Part shown: piece by piece, positions 42,680-50,055 of the stretch | How positions within the stretch are numbered: the first letter of the stretch is position 1 | How the letters are laid out: each line of letters begins with the position of its first letter | Source: CBDCDJ01 sp965215355 | GTDB taxonomy: Bacteria; Deinococcota; Deinococci; Deinococcales; Trueperaceae | Assembly (NCBI GenBank): GCA_965215355.1 | Contig: CBDCDJ010000007.1 | Coordinates: 1,364,001 to 1,428,000 of the forward strand | Direction: 5' to 3' | Length of the DNA stretch: 64,000 nt | Program-made: the position numbers and the translations under genes | The notes under the pieces: generated by a model | The model's input: only the letters and a program-made list of their open reading frames with translations | The model's database searches: none | What the model was told of the DNA's origin: nothing

Positions 42680-44827
42680 ATGAACCTCGTCACCCTCGCC
42701 ACCTGCAACTTAAACCAGTGGGCGCTCGACTTCGGCGGCAATTTGGAGCGCATCGCCGAGTCCATCCGAACGGCCAAAGAGCGCGGCGCGCGTTACCGGC
42801 TCGGGCCGGAGTTGGAAATTCCGGGTTACGGCTGTCAGGACGCTTTTTTAGAGGGCGACACGATTCGCCACTCGTGGGAGTGCTTGGCGGAAATCTTGGA
42901 CGGCGACCTCACCGACGGCATCCTATGCGATGTCGGGATGCCGGTCTTGCACCGCGACGTGCGCTACAACTGCCGGGTGTTTTTACTCAACCGAAAAATC
43001 CTCCTCATCCGCCCGAAGATGGCGCTGGCCCAGGACGGCAACTACCGCGAGGCGCGTTACTTCGCCGCCTGGGCACACCCGCGCCACACTGAAGAGCACG
43101 TGCTCCCGCGCATGATTCGTGAACTGACCGGACAAGCCACCGTGCCTTTAGGCGACGCGGCGGTCGCCACGCTCGACACGGTCGTTGCGGCTGAGACCTG
43201 CGAAGAACTGTTCACGCCGGACAGCCCGCACATCCACCTCGGGCTCGACGGGGTGGAAATCATCAGCAACGGCTCGGGCTCGCACCACGAACTGCGCAAG
43301 CTGCAAAAGCGCGTAGACCTCATCCTGAGCGCGTCGGCGAAGGGGGGTGGAGTGTACCTCTACGCCAACCAGCAAGGGTGCGACGGCGGGCGGCTTTACT
43401 TCGACGGTTGCGCGCTCATCGCGGTGAACGGGCGGGTGGTGGCGCAGGGCTCGCAGTTTTCGCCTCGAGACGTCGAAGTCGTCACCGCGACCGTCGATTT
43501 GGAAGAGGTGCGTTCGTTCCGCGCGGGCTTTATCAGCCGCATGGTGCAGGGCAGCGAAGCGCCGCCGGTACCGCGCGTCTACAGCGATTTCGAACTCACC
43601 GAAAAGGGTTTCTCGCGCGGCCCGAGCCCGGCGGTCGCGCTGAAGTTCCACACGCCGGAAGAAGAAATCGCCCTCGGCCCGGCCTGCTGGCTGTGGGACT
43701 ACCTGCGGCGCTCGGGGTTGGGGGGCTTTTTTCTGCCGCTCTCGGGCGGCTCGGACTCGGCGGCGGTGGCAGCGCTGGTGGGTTCGATGTGTCAGCTCGT
43801 CGTGCGCGAGGCGCAGGCCGGGAACGAGACTGTTGTAGCAGACGCGCGCCGAATGACCGGACAGGGCGACGGCTGGACGCCCGACGACCCCCGCGAATTC
43901 GCCCACGCCCTGCTGCATACCTGTTACATGGGTACTGAAAACTCGTCGAAGGCTACAAGGGCTCGAGCCAAACACTTAGCCGGTGAAATCGGCGCGTACC
44001 ACCTCGACGTGGACATCGACACCATCATCTCAGCCTGGCGCACCGTGTTCGAGACCCTGACCGGCAAGCGACCGCGCTTCAAAACGGCGGGCGGCTCGAG
44101 CGCCGAAAACCTCGCGCTGCAAAACATCCAGGCGCGCAGCCGCATGGTGCTGGCTTACTTCCTCGCGCAACTGTTGCCCTGGGTGCGCGGCAAGGAGGGC
44201 GGCCTGCTGGTCCTCGGCACCTCGAACGTAGACGAGGCGCTGCGCGGCTACATGACGAAGTACGACGCGAGTTCGGCCGACATCAACCCCATCGGCTCGG
44301 TGTCGAAAACGGATTTGCGGAGGTTCTTGCGCTGGGGAGCTGAACACCTCGGCTACGAAAGTTTACTCGAGATTGTACAAGCCGTACCGACTGCGGAACT
44401 CGAGCCCATCACCGACACCTATACCCAATCCGACGAAGCCGACATGGGCATGACTTACGAAGAGTTGTCCGTCTTCGGGCGCTTGCGTAAGGTCGAGAAG
44501 TGCGGCCCCGTGGCAATGTTCGAGCACCTTGTGTTCGCTTGGGATTATTTAAGCCCCGCGGAAGTGGCCGAAAAGGTGAAGCGGTTCTTCTTTTACTATT
44601 CCATCAACCGCCACAAGGCCACCGTCCTCACGCCTGCTTACCACGCCGAAAGCTACTCGCCCGACGACCACCGTTACGACCTGAGGCAGTTTCTTTACAA
44701 CGCCCGCTGGAGCTGGCAGTTTCGGAGAATCGACCGGCTCGTTCAAGACCTGGAGCGTAATCCACCCATCGAGCGGAAAACGGCAAATCCCGGCGTGGAC
44801 TCGAGCGACAGCCGGGCCAAGGTATGA
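42680..44827 (+). CDS. nadE: Glutamine-dependent NAD+ synthase
   Basis: A 715-residue two-domain enzyme that amidates nicotinate adenine dinucleotide using glutamine. The N-terminal nitrilase-type glutaminase has Glu in GPELEIPGYGCQD, Lys in LIRPKMALAQDGNYREAR and Cys in VAAETCEELFTP. It feeds ammonia to the C-terminal synthetase (P-loop LPLSGGSDSAAVAALVGS near 360; TSNVDEALRGYMTKYDASSADINPIGS). Length and insertions match the eukaryote-like long NadE (NADSYN1 type) rather than the 560-residue form. ATG 42680 has no clear ribosome binding site. It overlaps nadD by 4 bases. Confidence 0.94.
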   Translation: MNLVTLATCNLNQWALDFGGNLERIAESIRTAKERGARYRLGPELEIPGYGCQDAFLEGDTIRHSWECLAEILDGDLTDGILCDVGMPVLHRDVRYNCRVFLLNRKILLIRPKMALAQDGNYREARYFAAWAHPRHTEEHVLPRMIRELTGQATVPLGDAAVATLDTVVAAETCEELFTPDSPHIHLGLDGVEIISNGSGSHHELRKLQKRVDLILSASAKGGGVYLYANQQGCDGGRLYFDGCALIAVNGRVVAQGSQFSPRDVEVVTATVDLEEVRSFRAGFISRMVQGSEAPPVPRVYSDFELTEKGFSRGPSPAVALKFHTPEEEIALGPACWLWDYLRRSGLGGFFLPLSGGSDSAAVAALVGSMCQLVVREAQAGNETVVADARRMTGQGDGWTPDDPREFAHALLHTCYMGTENSSKATRARAKHLAGEIGAYHLDVDIDTIISAWRTVFETLTGKRPRFKTAGGSSAENLALQNIQARSRMVLAYFLAQLLPWVRGKEGGLLVLGTSNVDEALRGYMTKYDASSADINPIGSVSKTDLRRFLRWGAEHLGYESLLEIVQAVPTAELEPITDTYTQSDEADMGMTYEELSVFGRLRKVEKCGPVAMFEHLVFAWDYLSPAEVAEKVKRFFFYYSINRHKATVLTPAYHAESYSPDDHRYDLRQFLYNARWSWQFRRIDRLVQDLERNPPIERKTANPGVDSSDSRAKV

Positions 44828-45417
44828 GGCTCGGGCTTTACGGCGGCCGCTTCGACCCGCCGCACCTTGGACATTTGCTCGTCGCAGAAGGGGCAAAAGA
44901 AGCACTCAATCTCGAGCGCGTCCTCTTCATCCCCAGCAAAACCCCACCACACAAAAGCGCCGAGGCGAGTGCGCAAGCACGTTTTGAGATGACCCTGCTC
45001 GCCACCGCCGAGAATCCCCACTTTTTTGTATCGGATTTAGAATTGAAACGCGAAGGCACCTCTTACACCATCAACACCGTCGAAACGCTGCTCGAGCAGT
45101 ACCCGACCGCCGAAATGTTCTACTTGACCGGCGTCGATGCTTACCGGGACATCGCCACCTGGCAGCGCGCGCGTGAACTGGTCGAAAAAGTGCAAATGGT
45201 CGCCTATCCCCGCCCCGGTTACAGCTTGGAGGGGCTCGAGCCCTATTTCTCGGAGCGTGTTGAACTGTTGGAGTTACCCGTTTTCGAGGTCTCGAGCACC
45301 GCGTTAAGACGGCGTTTGCGAGCCGGGGAGAGCGAGAGCGTGCGCTACCTGCTACCGGAGACCGTCGCGGCCTACGTCGCCAAACACGCGCTTTACGAGA
45401 AGGGCGGAGGTGGGTAG
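44824..45417 (+). CDS. nadD: Nicotinate-nucleotide adenylyltransferase
   Basis: A 197-residue enzyme joining nicotinate mononucleotide and ATP to make deamido-NAD, the substrate of the NadE encoded just upstream. The nucleotidyltransferase motif is LYGGRFDPPHLGHLLVAEGA (residues 5-24; HxGH). Also present are FIPSKTPPHK, ELKREGTSYTINTVETL and the C-terminal EVSSTALRRRLRAGES (SSTxLR). ATGA overlap with nadE shows coupling. Single Gly-rich tail. Confidence 0.95.
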   Translation: MRLGLYGGRFDPPHLGHLLVAEGAKEALNLERVLFIPSKTPPHKSAEASAQARFEMTLLATAENPHFFVSDLELKREGTSYTINTVETLLEQYPTAEMFYLTGVDAYRDIATWQRARELVEKVQMVAYPRPGYSLEGLEPYFSERVELLELPVFEVSSTALRRRLRAGESESVRYLLPETVAAYVAKHALYEKGGGG

Positions 45418-45431
45418 TCCTTTTTCGAACT

Positions 45432-45925
45432 TTAAAACCGACTTTGCTTCACTTCCCGACCGGCAACCGCCCCGAACCTGTCGGCGCTGAACGGAATACT
45501 CGGTTTCAAGCAGCCCTCGAGGGTGAGCGTCTGGTCCGTCCGAGTCCCGAACGCGCCTTTTTCACCGGGGAGAAGCGTCAGTAGTTGCGTGTCGGTGACG
45601 GCGTCGGGGGCGAGCTTGTCGACCAGCGAACAGAGGTCGCGCACGAACGCTCGAGCTTGAAGGTTGAGAACGTGACCACTTGAAGTTCTCGCGAGGGTTG
45701 CAGCGAAATCGGGTCGGGGATGACGAAGCTGTACGTCTCTGGCGAAGTACCACAAGGTCCGCGTGCCGTCGGTTTCCGCCACGAGGAGTTCGGTGGCGGG
45801 CAGGTCGGTGTGAACGCAGCCCGGCACCGTGGCCGAAACGTCGTGCCCGGCGACCCCCCGGGAACGCTGCGCTCCGTTAGGTCGCGCAGCGTCCAGCCCT
45901 GGGGCAGCTCGAGCTTCCACCTCAC
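45432..45925 (-). pseudogene. GH2 beta-mannosidase-like gene, gutted and frameshifted
   Basis: The minus strand from GTG 45925 encodes a GH2 N-terminus (RWKLELPQGWTLRDLTER). It then shifts frame into SATVPGCVHTDLPATELL, the conserved VPG-VHTDL segment of beta-mannosidases. This runs straight into a C-terminal beta-mannosidase-like region (TRTLWYFARDVQL, VLNLQARAFVRDLCSLVDKL, LLTLLPGEKGAFGTRTD). A normal enzyme is about 800 residues; here the whole catalytic barrel is missing. It overlaps the preceding gene by 4 bases, so it once was the last gene of the cluster. Non-functional. Confidence 0.75.
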
Positions 45926-48135
45926 ACACCCGCCTTCGGGGTCGCCCACAGGTTCACGTAAAGGAAATCGTTCCAGCCGTGGCTCATGACGCCCAGCCGC
46001 CCGCCGCCTAAGTCGATGAGCTTCGTACCACAGTGATGCTCAAAGCGTTTGTCCAGGGTGTAGCGGTAGAACGCGGTCGCTTGAGGATTCGCCTTTTTAT
46101 AGACGTAGAGGCGGCTGCGGTTGCGGTAGGGCCAAAAGGGGTCGTGCTCGCCCGCGACGATTTCTAACTCCCCATCGCCGTCTAGGTCCGCGACTTCGAC
46201 CGAATGCGGGCAGCGCATCGTGTCGATGACGTGCACCTCCCAGGGTCGGCGCAGGTCGTTACCGGGCTTGAAGTAAGCGAGTTTGGAAAAGGGCAAGGAT
46301 TTCGTCTCGTAGTCGAGCTTTTCTTCGCCCATCACAACCTCAACCTGACCGTCGCCGTCGATGTCCAAAACGCGGAGGCGGGCGGGATAGAAGTTTTCGT
46401 CGGCTATCAACCGGTGCGGGGTGAAGGTGCCGTCGCCGCGGTTCTCGAGCCAGTGCGTCCCCATCACCAGGTCGAGCGTGCCGTCTCCCGTGAGGTCATG
46501 AGCCACAACCTCCTCACCATATTGGACGTCCGTGAGCGTGCGCTTGGGCCAGGGCTCTGTGGGGTCGTCCGGGACTTCAAAAATCTCGGGCGTGTCGCCG
46601 CCCCCTGCGTGGGCGCTGTGGTAGGTGGTGACGAGCGCCAGGCGTCCGCCGGGCAGGAGCGGCGCGACGAGGTTGCCGTGCGGCCAGTCGCCCGAGCCCG
46701 TGCCGATGGCGTGCTCGACCCATTCGCCTCTTTCGGGATTAACAGGTTTCAACCAGACGAGTTCGGAGGACAGCCCCGAATACCAGTCGTCCGCCTTGGC
46801 ACCCTCGGCCTTCTTCGTGGCGATGATTTCAACGCGTCCGTCCCCGTCCAAATCGTAAGCTCCTATAGCCTGATAAATCCCCGGAATCTCGAAGCGTTCC
46901 CAGCTCGGATTTTTGTACCACCACTTCGCGCAAACGATGTCGTTGAGCCCGTCGCCGTCCACATCCGCCGCAACGATGTCCGTACCCGTGACCGATTTGT
47001 CGCGGTCTACGAACCCGTGTTTGAAAGCTGCAAAGGGGTCGGTGCCGCTGCGTTCTTTCCACACGTGAACCCTCGGACGCCACACCTCTTTGCCGACGAT
47101 TTCGCGCGCGCCGTCCCCGTCGATGTCCACCATGTCCGCCTCGTGCGTGCCCTGACCCTGGGCCAGCACCTCGCGGTGCCAGGTTTCGCCGCCGTCCGGC
47201 GTTATGTAACGCAGCAGCCGCGCGTCCCAATTGTAGGGCGGGTCCCAGCCGCCTTGGGCCATCTCGGCCAGAAACACGTGCGTTTGGCCGTTCTCCTGCC
47301 AGGTGTTGAGCGAGTGTGCGTAGACGACGGGGGCCTCGAGCACCCGCTCCCTAAACCCCCGCCCCGCTGCCGAATCTGCCAAACGGTTCTCGAACCAGGA
47401 CAGCCGCCCGTCCAAATACTCCGAATCGGTGATGAAGATGTCGGGCCGCCCGTTGCCGGTCACGTCTTGCAGCGCCACGCGGCACATCTCGCGGAAGCTC
47501 GGCGCGTAGGTGGTGCGACGCCAAGGTCCGGCGTAGGGACCGGCGTCAGGCATCGTGAAATAGTCCGGCCCGTGGACGATTTCGGGGCGTCCGTCGCCGT
47601 CCAAGTCGCCGACCGCGACGCCCTCGGCGAAGATGTTGGTCACAACTTCGTGTTTCTGCCAAACCTGCGTGGGGTCGTCGCCACGTTTGTAAATCCATAA
47701 TCCCGGCACCTTGCAGTAGGCGGCGTTGGCGATAAGTTCGCTCTCACCGTCGCCGTCGATGTCATAAAAAACCACGTCGTGCGCGCCGCCGTTGCAGCTC
47801 GGGTCAACCGTGTGCATCGTCCAGTCGTCTAGTGAATCCCCCATCTTGAACCACACAAGCGTCCACTGATAAGGCTCAGGGACGAGCTTGCCGCAGACGA
47901 CCTCGAGCCGCCCGTCCCCGTCCACATCCTCCAAGGTGACGCCGACGTGAAACTGCCCCTTGGCGACCACGCCCTTTTCAAACGTGGCGGGACGATACCA
48001 GAGCAGACCCCCTTCGCCGCCCGTGACGATTTCCTGGTGCCCGTCGCCGTCTAGGTCTCCGGTCACGAGGTTGCCGAGCACCGCGCTCTCGGGCGCGGCG
48101 TCTAAAACGAGCAGGTCCCAGCGGGTTTCAGGCAT
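45922..48135 (-). CDS. FG-GAP/VCBS repeat protein
   Basis: A 737-residue beta-propeller-type protein built of many calcium-binding FG-GAP/VCBS repeats. More than ten DxDGDG loops are spread through it (GDLDGDGHQEIV, EDVDGDGRLEVV, YDIDGDGESELI, GDLDGDGRPEIV, VDIDGDGAREIV, ADVDGDGLNDIV and others). Such proteins usually bind or cleave polysaccharides outside the cell, yet I see no signal peptide: the mature-like sequence starts PETRWDLLVLDAAP. ATG 48135 overlaps the upstream stop (TGATG). Likely a carbohydrate-related cluster member of unknown activity. Confidence 0.85.
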   Translation of the reverse strand: MPETRWDLLVLDAAPESAVLGNLVTGDLDGDGHQEIVTGGEGGLLWYRPATFEKGVVAKGQFHVGVTLEDVDGDGRLEVVCGKLVPEPYQWTLVWFKMGDSLDDWTMHTVDPSCNGGAHDVVFYDIDGDGESELIANAAYCKVPGLWIYKRGDDPTQVWQKHEVVTNIFAEGVAVGDLDGDGRPEIVHGPDYFTMPDAGPYAGPWRRTTYAPSFREMCRVALQDVTGNGRPDIFITDSEYLDGRLSWFENRLADSAAGRGFRERVLEAPVVYAHSLNTWQENGQTHVFLAEMAQGGWDPPYNWDARLLRYITPDGGETWHREVLAQGQGTHEADMVDIDGDGAREIVGKEVWRPRVHVWKERSGTDPFAAFKHGFVDRDKSVTGTDIVAADVDGDGLNDIVCAKWWYKNPSWERFEIPGIYQAIGAYDLDGDGRVEIIATKKAEGAKADDWYSGLSSELVWLKPVNPERGEWVEHAIGTGSGDWPHGNLVAPLLPGGRLALVTTYHSAHAGGGDTPEIFEVPDDPTEPWPKRTLTDVQYGEEVVAHDLTGDGTLDLVMGTHWLENRGDGTFTPHRLIADENFYPARLRVLDIDGDGQVEVVMGEEKLDYETKSLPFSKLAYFKPGNDLRRPWEVHVIDTMRCPHSVEVADLDGDGELEIVAGEHDPFWPYRNRSRLYVYKKANPQATAFYRYTLDKRFEHHCGTKLIDLGGGRLGVMSHGWNDFLYVNLWATPKAGV

Positions 48136-48884
48136 CAAAGCGTTTTGAGGTAATCGAAGCTGCGTTCAATAGTTCTCACTGGGTCGGCGGGTTCATCGTG
48201 CTCGACCACGAACCACTCGGCCCCGGCGGCCTTGGCGGCTCGTAACAGCGGCTCCCACTGGATGACGCCGTGACCCACGTCCGCCCAGCCGCCTTGGTCG
48301 GTATTTTCGCCCTCGGGCGCGCGGTCTTTGACGTGAACGCGCTGCAAACGCCCGCGGTACTTTTCGATTAACGGTACTGGGTCCACGCCGCCTTCTTGAC
48401 ACCAACCGAGGTCCAGCTCGAGCCCCAAGTCCGGCGCGCTGTCCAGGAGGTGCTCCAAGCCCAGCTTACCGTCGTACTTACCAAACTCGAACGAGTGGTT
48501 GTGGTAAAGCAGCGTCATCCCCTCGGCTTTGACCCGTTCGGCTATTTTGTTAAACCTTTCCCCCAACGCTTGCCAACTCTCGGCGCTGCCCTCGTAATGC
48601 TTGTCGCTTATCCAAGGGATGATGATAACGTCGTTGCCCAAGGTTTTTTGAAAGGCGAGGGCGCTGTCTAAGTCGTTTTCCAAAATGTCCAACATCACAT
48701 GCGCCGAGACCATCTTGACGCTCTTTTCGTCCAGCACCTTTTTGATTTCGCCTGCGTCCATTTGGGGGCCGTAGCCCCCTTCGACGCCCGCGTAACCCGC
48801 ATCGGCAACTATTTTGACAAGTTCGGTCACGTCGTCTGAGAGGTGCCGGAGGGTGTAGAGTTGCACGGCTAAGGGGTAGGTCAT
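48135..48884 (-). CDS. Sugar phosphate isomerase/epimerase (AP2Ec TIM barrel)
   Basis: A 249-residue TIM-barrel protein of the xylose isomerase-like superfamily. Landmarks are LAVQLYTLRHLSDD, YAGVEGGYG, LLYHNHSFEFGKYDG (metal-binding His/Glu), LGLELDLGWCQEGG, VHVKDRAP and WFVVEHDEP. AGAGGAG precedes the ATG by 6 bases. It follows a Gfo/Idh/MocA oxidoreductase gene by 30 bp, a pairing that often acts on keto-sugars or inositols. Substrate unknown. Confidence 0.88.
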   Translation of the reverse strand: MTYPLAVQLYTLRHLSDDVTELVKIVADAGYAGVEGGYGPQMDAGEIKKVLDEKSVKMVSAHVMLDILENDLDSALAFQKTLGNDVIIIPWISDKHYEGSAESWQALGERFNKIAERVKAEGMTLLYHNHSFEFGKYDGKLGLEHLLDSAPDLGLELDLGWCQEGGVDPVPLIEKYRGRLQRVHVKDRAPEGENTDQGGWADVGHGVIQWEPLLRAAKAAGAEWFVVEHDEPADPVRTIERSFDYLKTL

Positions 48885-48914
48885 ACGTGACTCCTCTTTC
48901 CTGATTCTGACCTT

Positions 48915-50024
48915 TTAGTCATCCAGTTCGCCCACTTGCAAACCGGGCGGCAAGGGGGCGGGACGCTCGCAGGTACTTTCAACGTCAACAAAGCGCCGCG
49001 CGTCCGACGCGTCTTGGATGGCCTGTAAAGTGTCCAGCACGTGATAAGCCAATTCTCCGCTCGCGCGGTGAGGTCTGCTGGAGCGCAGCGCGTAGGCCAT
49101 GTCGGCCACGCCCAAACCCCGGTCGTAGCCGGAGTAGGAATGGGTGAGAGGCACGTCTTGCCAGAGCTTGTCGCCTTTTTTCTTAACGCGCACCGGGCCG
49201 TCGAAGGTGTTGGGGTCGGGCACGCTTAACGTCCCTTCGGTCCCGTAGATTTCGATGCGGGGCAGCTCCGAGGCCACCACCTCGCCGCTGACAATCATTG
49301 TGACGGGCTTGCCGGAGGCCAGCTCTAAAATCGCCGTCGCGTGAACCGGCGCGTCCACCGTGATGACCGTGCCTTTGTGAGGTTCGCTTGTGACGGTGCG
49401 TTCGGGGATGCCCGTCGTGGTGAGGCCCACGACCGACCCTATGGGCCCCAGCAGGTTGATGAGCGCGGTGAGATAATAAGGTCCCATGTCGAACAGGGGA
49501 TGCCCGCCGTATTTGAAAAAGAAGAAGGGGCTCGGGTGCCACAGCTCGACGCCGTGACCCAGCATAAAGGCGCTCGCCGAGAGCGGTTCGCCAATCGCGC
49601 CCTCGTCGATGAGCTTGCGGCAGGTCTGGATGCCGCCGCCCATAAAGGTGTCCGGAGCGCAGCCGAGGCGTAGGTTATTAGCGTCCGCGGCGTTAAGCAA
49701 CCGCTTCCCGTCCTCGCGCGTAATGGCTAAGGGCTTCTCGCTGTAGACGTGCTTGCCCGCCTCCAGCGCGTTCAAACTCACCTCGGCGTGGACAGTGGGA
49801 ACGGTCAGGTTGACGGCGATGTCAACCTCGTCGTCCGCCAAAAGCTCCTCGACCGAATAGCCCCTGGCAATATCGTACTTTTCCGCCTTGGCCTCCGCCC
49901 GGCCCAGGTCGATGTCGCTCAGGGCGGTCACCTCGAGCCACGGGAAAACCCGCAAGCCCCGAATGTAGGCGTCCGAAATGGTGCCGCAGCCAATCAGCCC
50001 GACTTTATAAACGTCTTTACTCAC
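48915..50024 (-). CDS. Gfo/Idh/MocA-family oxidoreductase
   Basis: A 369-residue NAD(P)-dependent sugar dehydrogenase. The Rossmann motif is KVGLIGCGTISDAYIRGL (residues 6-23). The family EKP motif is in GKHVYSEKPLAITREDG (near 95), with a C-terminal alpha/beta substrate domain (GGHPLFDMGPYYLTALINLLGP with the catalytic His/Asp region). The long frame to 50237 overlaps the GH9 stop; GTG 50024, preceded by GGGGAG, gives the proper family start. Its context suggests oxidation of a cellobiose- or glucan-derived sugar. Confidence 0.9.
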   Translation of the reverse strand: MSKDVYKVGLIGCGTISDAYIRGLRVFPWLEVTALSDIDLGRAEAKAEKYDIARGYSVEELLADDEVDIAVNLTVPTVHAEVSLNALEAGKHVYSEKPLAITREDGKRLLNAADANNLRLGCAPDTFMGGGIQTCRKLIDEGAIGEPLSASAFMLGHGVELWHPSPFFFFKYGGHPLFDMGPYYLTALINLLGPIGSVVGLTTTGIPERTVTSEPHKGTVITVDAPVHATAILELASGKPVTMIVSGEVVASELPRIEIYGTEGTLSVPDPNTFDGPVRVKKKGDKLWQDVPLTHSYSGYDRGLGVADMAYALRSSRPHRASGELAYHVLDTLQAIQDASDARRFVDVESTCERPAPLPPGLQVGELDD

Positions 50025-50055
50025 ACGTAGTTCTCCCCAAAGGATTTGCTTCGCA

